This document shows positions 6,234 to 8,200 of a stretch of 8,200 nt of DNA, one piece after another. The stretch comes from CAZVWV01 sp964631745 (GTDB taxonomy: Bacteria > Bdellovibrionota_C > UBA2361 > JBGSMV01). Location of the stretch: NCBI GenBank assembly GCA_964631745.1, contig CAZVWV010000154.1, positions 1-8,200 of the forward strand, given 5' to 3'. Under the pieces are notes generated by a model. The model was given only the letters and a program-made list of their open reading frames with translations. It ran no database searches and had not been told where the DNA came from. Positions within the stretch are counted from its first letter, which is position 1. Each line of letters starts with the position of its first letter. The translations under genes were made by a program, and so were the position numbers.

Positions 6234-7029
6234 CTACAATCTCGCTAAACACCTTGGGGTCTTGGGCGCCGCTAACTATCTTGGCCTTAACTTCTTTCCC
6301 AAGCTGCTTCGAATTATACAGCACAAAAGAGGGGGTGGAATTAATTCCAAGAGCGACACCGTAAGCTAGGTCTTCAGCAGCTTCTCTACCGGGAAGAATC
6401 TGACCGTCTTTCTCTGTAGTGCGGTACTCCTCGCCCTGGAGGCAAGTTGTCAGCTTCGTGGCATCTATCTCTGGCACTTTAGATGTAACTAACTCAAACT
6501 TGCCATCGGCCACGCTCTCGGGAAATTTAAATAGCGTATCGTGGATCTCCCAAAACTTTCCCTGCTTGGCGGCACACCCTGCCAGAGATGCAGCGGGCGC
6601 GGCAGCCGCATGCATTTCGAGAGGAAAGTCCATGATCACGTAGCGCAGTTTCCCTGTATCAATCAGAGCTTTCTTGATCTCTGGCAGAATTTTCTGATGG
6701 AATTCGGCGCAGTATCCACATTGATAATCCATAAATTCTATCATGGTCACGGGGGCATCAATCTTCCCCATGCTGGGGTCGTCTATCTGGGCGCCAGGAT
6801 TTTCGATGGTAGCGTCCTTAACCGGCATACGATCAGCAGCCGAGCGCTCAAAAATCTGAAGAATAAAATTCAGGGCCTCTCGGACTTCGGCCACCTCGTC
6901 CTTTAAGCCCTTAATCTCAGACTTAATCTCACGCAGCTCTTTTGCCAGGTCGACCTTTTCCTGAGCGTGGAGTCTTGAGCCGAAATTCAAAGATGAAAGC
7001 ACGACGATTGCCAATATTAAGTTTCGCAT
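6217..7029 (-). CDS. Secreted DsbA-like thiol-disulfide oxidoreductase with coiled-coil stalk
   Basis: A 270-residue exported thioredoxin-fold protein of the DsbA/Com1/ScsC type. Residues 1-22 are a Sec signal (MRNLILAIVV, cleavage after LHA). Residues 26-60 are a highly charged heptad-like helix (LAKELREIKSEIKGLKDEV), likely a coiled coil. The catalytic domain runs from about 85 (GKIDAPVTMIEFMDYQCGYC): active site CGYC at 104-107, helical insert with AAKQGKFWEIHDTLF (153-167), and the cis-proline loop STPSFVLY (231-238). Two further cysteines (C152, C196) are also seen in this subfamily. It would act in the periplasm, forming or isomerising disulfides. In ScsC-type proteins an N-terminal helix drives oligomerisation and isomerase activity, so the stalk suggests an oligomer (inference). 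The start codon has no Shine-Dalgarno sequence. The 3' end overlaps mazG by 17 bp. Confidence 0.93.
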   Translation of the reverse strand: MRNLILAIVVLSSLNFGSRLHAQEKVDLAKELREIKSEIKGLKDEVAEVREALNFILQIFERSAADRMPVKDATIENPGAQIDDPSMGKIDAPVTMIEFMDYQCGYCAEFHQKILPEIKKALIDTGKLRYVIMDFPLEMHAAAAPAASLAGCAAKQGKFWEIHDTLFKFPESVADGKFELVTSKVPEIDATKLTTCLQGEEYRTTEKDGQILPGREAAEDLAYGVALGINSTPSFVLYNSKQLGKEVKAKIVSGAQDPKVFSEIVDELSK

Positions 7030-7035
7030 TGGTTG

Positions 7036-7065
7036 AGATTAGCTTATCGGGGTCGTTTCTCGCAA
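7036..7065 (-). promoter_or_regulatory. Possible promoter of the DsbA-like/mazG unit
   Basis: On the minus strand TTGCGA (4 of 6 to TTGACA) is followed by 18 bp and TAATCT, which ends 6 nt before the ATG at 7029. This would give a leaderless transcript and fits the missing Shine-Dalgarno sequence. The -10 match is poor (3 of 6), so readthrough from the ComF-family gene is an alternative. Confidence 0.25.
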
Positions 7066-7131
7066 CTCCCGGGAAATCCGCACAAGAGTGATAATCTAGG
7101 TTGAAACAGCCTTGGTTTAAACAATTCTGGT

Positions 7132-7860
7132 TTAGCTCTCCAACTTCTCGCTTCTTGCGAGTGTGATTAAATCTACGGATCGCGCACCAGCATTGGCCAG
7201 CGCTTTGAAACAGTTAATTGCGGTAGCGCCGGTGGTCAAGACATCATCAACCAAGAGTACAGTCTTCCCAAAAATTAAGTGTTGGCGCGCCATAAAAGCA
7301 TTTGTAACGTTAGATTTACGTGCGGATGTGTTGAGCGTAGCTTGCGCGCGGTGTCGACGTCTGAGGAGTAGGGCCGAGGTTTTGACAGATGCGCTGGGGT
7401 GATACGCAGCGCAGGTCTCGGCCAGAGTGAGGCACTGATTGAAGCCGCGCTGTACCAGTCCTTTAGAACTGATCGGAACCGGTAGTATCAGATCCCAATC
7501 CGGCCAGGGATAAAGAGCTGGCAAAGCCTCGAGGAGCGCCGCCGAAAATACTGAGCTCAAAGATCGATGACCCTTGTATTTCATGCCCCGCAGAGCATCT
7601 TTGAAATTTCCAGCGTAAGGCCACAGAAATCGAACCTGCCTAAACGGCAGAGGCGACGAGTGGCAGTTAGGGCAAGAGATCTCTGGTTCCAACGGCAAAA
7701 AGGAAAAGCAGCGCAAACAGCGTCCCTCGACCGACGAGACCGGTGGCGGAAGCGCGCAAGCGCTGCATAGCAGCCCCGTGCGAAGAGGCCGCTCGCATGC
7801 TAGGCAGCGTTTAGGTAAAATGATGTCGAAGGCCTTAACGGCATTTTCAAAGATTCTCAC
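7132..7860 (-). CDS. ComF family phosphoribosyltransferase-like protein
   Basis: A 242-residue ComF/GntX-type protein of normal length. The N-terminal part has two four-cysteine clusters (C19, C22, C32, C35 and C48, C51, C63, C66), which should bind zinc. The phosphoribosyltransferase part includes FKDALRGMKYKGHRSL (86-101), DLILPVPISSKGLVQRGFNQ (123-142), RRRHRAQATLNTSARKSNV (167-185) and the PRPP loop VLLVDDVLTTGAT (201-213). The family takes part in uptake or use of external DNA: ComFC in Gram-positive competence, and GntX/ComF in using DNA as nutrient in E. coli. Its substrate is not settled, and the protein is cytoplasmic. The start is GTG (7858-7860); TAA closes the same frame upstream, so no earlier start exists. 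An 8-codon frame with ATG at 7883 ends in a TGA overlapping this GTG (GTGA). The next gene follows after 102 bp. Confidence 0.93.
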   Translation of the reverse strand: MRIFENAVKAFDIILPKRCLACERPLRTGLLCSACALPPPVSSVEGRCLRCFSFLPLEPEISCPNCHSSPLPFRQVRFLWPYAGNFKDALRGMKYKGHRSLSSVFSAALLEALPALYPWPDWDLILPVPISSKGLVQRGFNQCLTLAETCAAYHPSASVKTSALLLRRRHRAQATLNTSARKSNVTNAFMARQHLIFGKTVLLVDDVLTTGATAINCFKALANAGARSVDLITLARSEKLES

Positions 7861-7883
7861 AATCTCTTATCGTAAATTTTCAT
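7857..7883 (-). CDS. Possible 8-codon leader peptide overlapping the ComF start
   Basis: ATG at 7883 opens an 8-codon frame (MKIYDKRL) that ends at TGA 7857-7859, overlapping the GTG start of the ComF-family gene as GTGA. AGG lies 9 nt upstream of the ATG, a better ribosome binding site than any before the GTG. It could couple translation to the weak GTG start. It is too short to judge by composition and may be chance. Confidence 0.25.
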   Translation of the reverse strand: MKIYDKRL

Positions 7884-7930
7884 AAAAAGTTGCCTGGAAT
7901 TTTAAATATTTTGCAAAAACTAAAACCGAG
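7861..7930 (-). promoter_or_regulatory. AT-rich upstream region of the ComF-family gene
   Basis: The 70 bp before the GTG are strongly AT-rich, with A/T runs at 7872-7890 and 7899-7923, in contrast to the flanking sequence; the promoter probably lies here. A TACGAT box ends 8 nt before the GTG, and TTGCAA lies farther upstream, but no pair with 16-18 bp spacing stands out. Confidence 0.3.
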
Positions 7931-7954
7931 CGGATTCCCTGCGGGAACCAGTTG

Positions 7955-8132
7955 AACCTAGAAAGAGCAGTTGAATCGTAGCGAGGTGGCGGAGATGGCT
8001 GAAGATCTTGAAGTTTTCGACGGAATTGGCACGGAACCCTAGCACCGCTAGGGTGAGTACCAATTCCTAGAAAACTTCAAGAGATTCAGCCATATTCGCC
8101 ACCGTAGTAGATTCAACTGCTCTTTCTAGGTT
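7955..8132. repeat. 178-bp near-perfect palindrome (MITE-like or structured RNA element)
   Basis: The whole segment folds back on itself. The outer arms, 7955-7977 and 8110-8132, are 23-bp perfect inverted repeats. Inside, matched blocks follow in order: GGTGGCG (7985-7991 with 8097-8103), ATGGCTGAA (7995-8003 with 8085-8093), TCTTGAAGTTTTC (8006-8018 with 8070-8082), GGAATTGG (8022-8029 with 8060-8067), and an apical ACCCTAGC/GCTAGGGT stem with a 3-nt loop (8036-8054). At least 68 base pairs form, broken only by small bulges and mismatches. There is no reading frame of note and no T-tract. It resembles a miniature inverted-repeat element or a structured repeat; no target duplication is obvious. 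Without genome copies, the class is uncertain. Confidence 0.85.
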
Positions 8133-8200
8133 AAAGCACGTTAGAGGCGCGCAAGGTCTCTGAGATGATTTTTTTGGGGAGCAAGGTTAGTACAATGCTG
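8133..8200. other. Right-edge sequence, no gene assigned
   Basis: 68 bases beyond the large palindrome. An ATG at 8195-8197 on the plus strand has AAGG 8 nt upstream and could begin a gene that continues past the window, but only two codons are visible, so nothing can be said about it. Confidence 0.3.

Noticed and set aside
6541..6906. A 121-codon plus-strand open frame opposite the DsbA-like gene.
   Set aside because: Antisense to a well-supported gene, composition consistent with a mirror frame, no recognisable domain.
7955..8132. Retron non-coding RNA with long flanking inverted repeats.
   Set aside because: No reverse transcriptase is present in the window and the segment is one continuous hairpin without the separate msr/msd stem-loops.
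7951..8136. Integron attC site, because GTTGAAC (7951-7957) fits GTTRRRY and the element is an imperfect palindrome.
   Set aside because: The box is on the wrong side for the R'/R'' layout, the opposite box does not match, the arms are too long and perfect, and there is no integrase or cassette array.
8195..8200. Start of a plus-strand gene at the right edge (ATG at 8195 with AAGG upstream).
   Set aside because: Only two codons are visible; insufficient to call a gene.

Overview
The window is 8.2 kb of bacterial DNA of moderate base composition, with every recognisable gene on the minus strand. A twin-arginine signal (DUF1501 protein), a Sec signal with a periplasmic-type thiol oxidoreductase (DsbA-like) and a DUF1800/DUF1501 pair suggest a Gram-negative, free-living bacterium. 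I cannot place it more closely from the sequence. There is no rRNA, tRNA, CRISPR array, transposase, integrase or reverse transcriptase.

In minus-strand transcription order, from the right edge: (1) 7861-8200 holds no gene but carries a 178-bp, almost fully self-complementary repeat. (2) A competence/nutrient-DNA-type phosphoribosyltransferase (ComF family, GTG start) is followed after about 100 bp by a secreted DsbA-like thioredoxin-fold protein with a coiled-coil stalk. This overlaps mazG, a nucleoside triphosphate pyrophosphohydrolase, by 17 bp. (3) After a 260-bp intergenic stretch comes a tight two-gene unit: an exported DUF1800 protein and a Tat-exported DUF1501 protein, overlapping by ATGA. 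Its function is unassigned in general, although the pair is widespread. (4) A structured region with short repeats that could end the DUF1501 transcript leads to a solitary MNT-type nucleotidyltransferase of the MntA antitoxin type, with a good promoter but no HEPN partner visible. (5) A 660-bp region without a convincing gene contains a 20-bp perfect inverted repeat. (6) Last is an unrecognised 206-residue cytoplasmic protein.

The right half is ordinary housekeeping sequence. The left 2 kb looks accessory: an orphan antitoxin-like gene, an unrecognised protein, a gene-poor stretch, and three copies of a motif, GTRGGGTGGCTCCAG, two of which face each other around the unrecognised gene. The items most worth following up are the 178-bp hairpin, this three-copy motif around the orphan MNT gene, and the unusual lysine-rich N-terminal domain of the DUF1800 protein. 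Several start codons have a TANNNT box only 6-8 nt upstream and little Shine-Dalgarno sequence, so leaderless or short-leader transcripts may be common in this organism.
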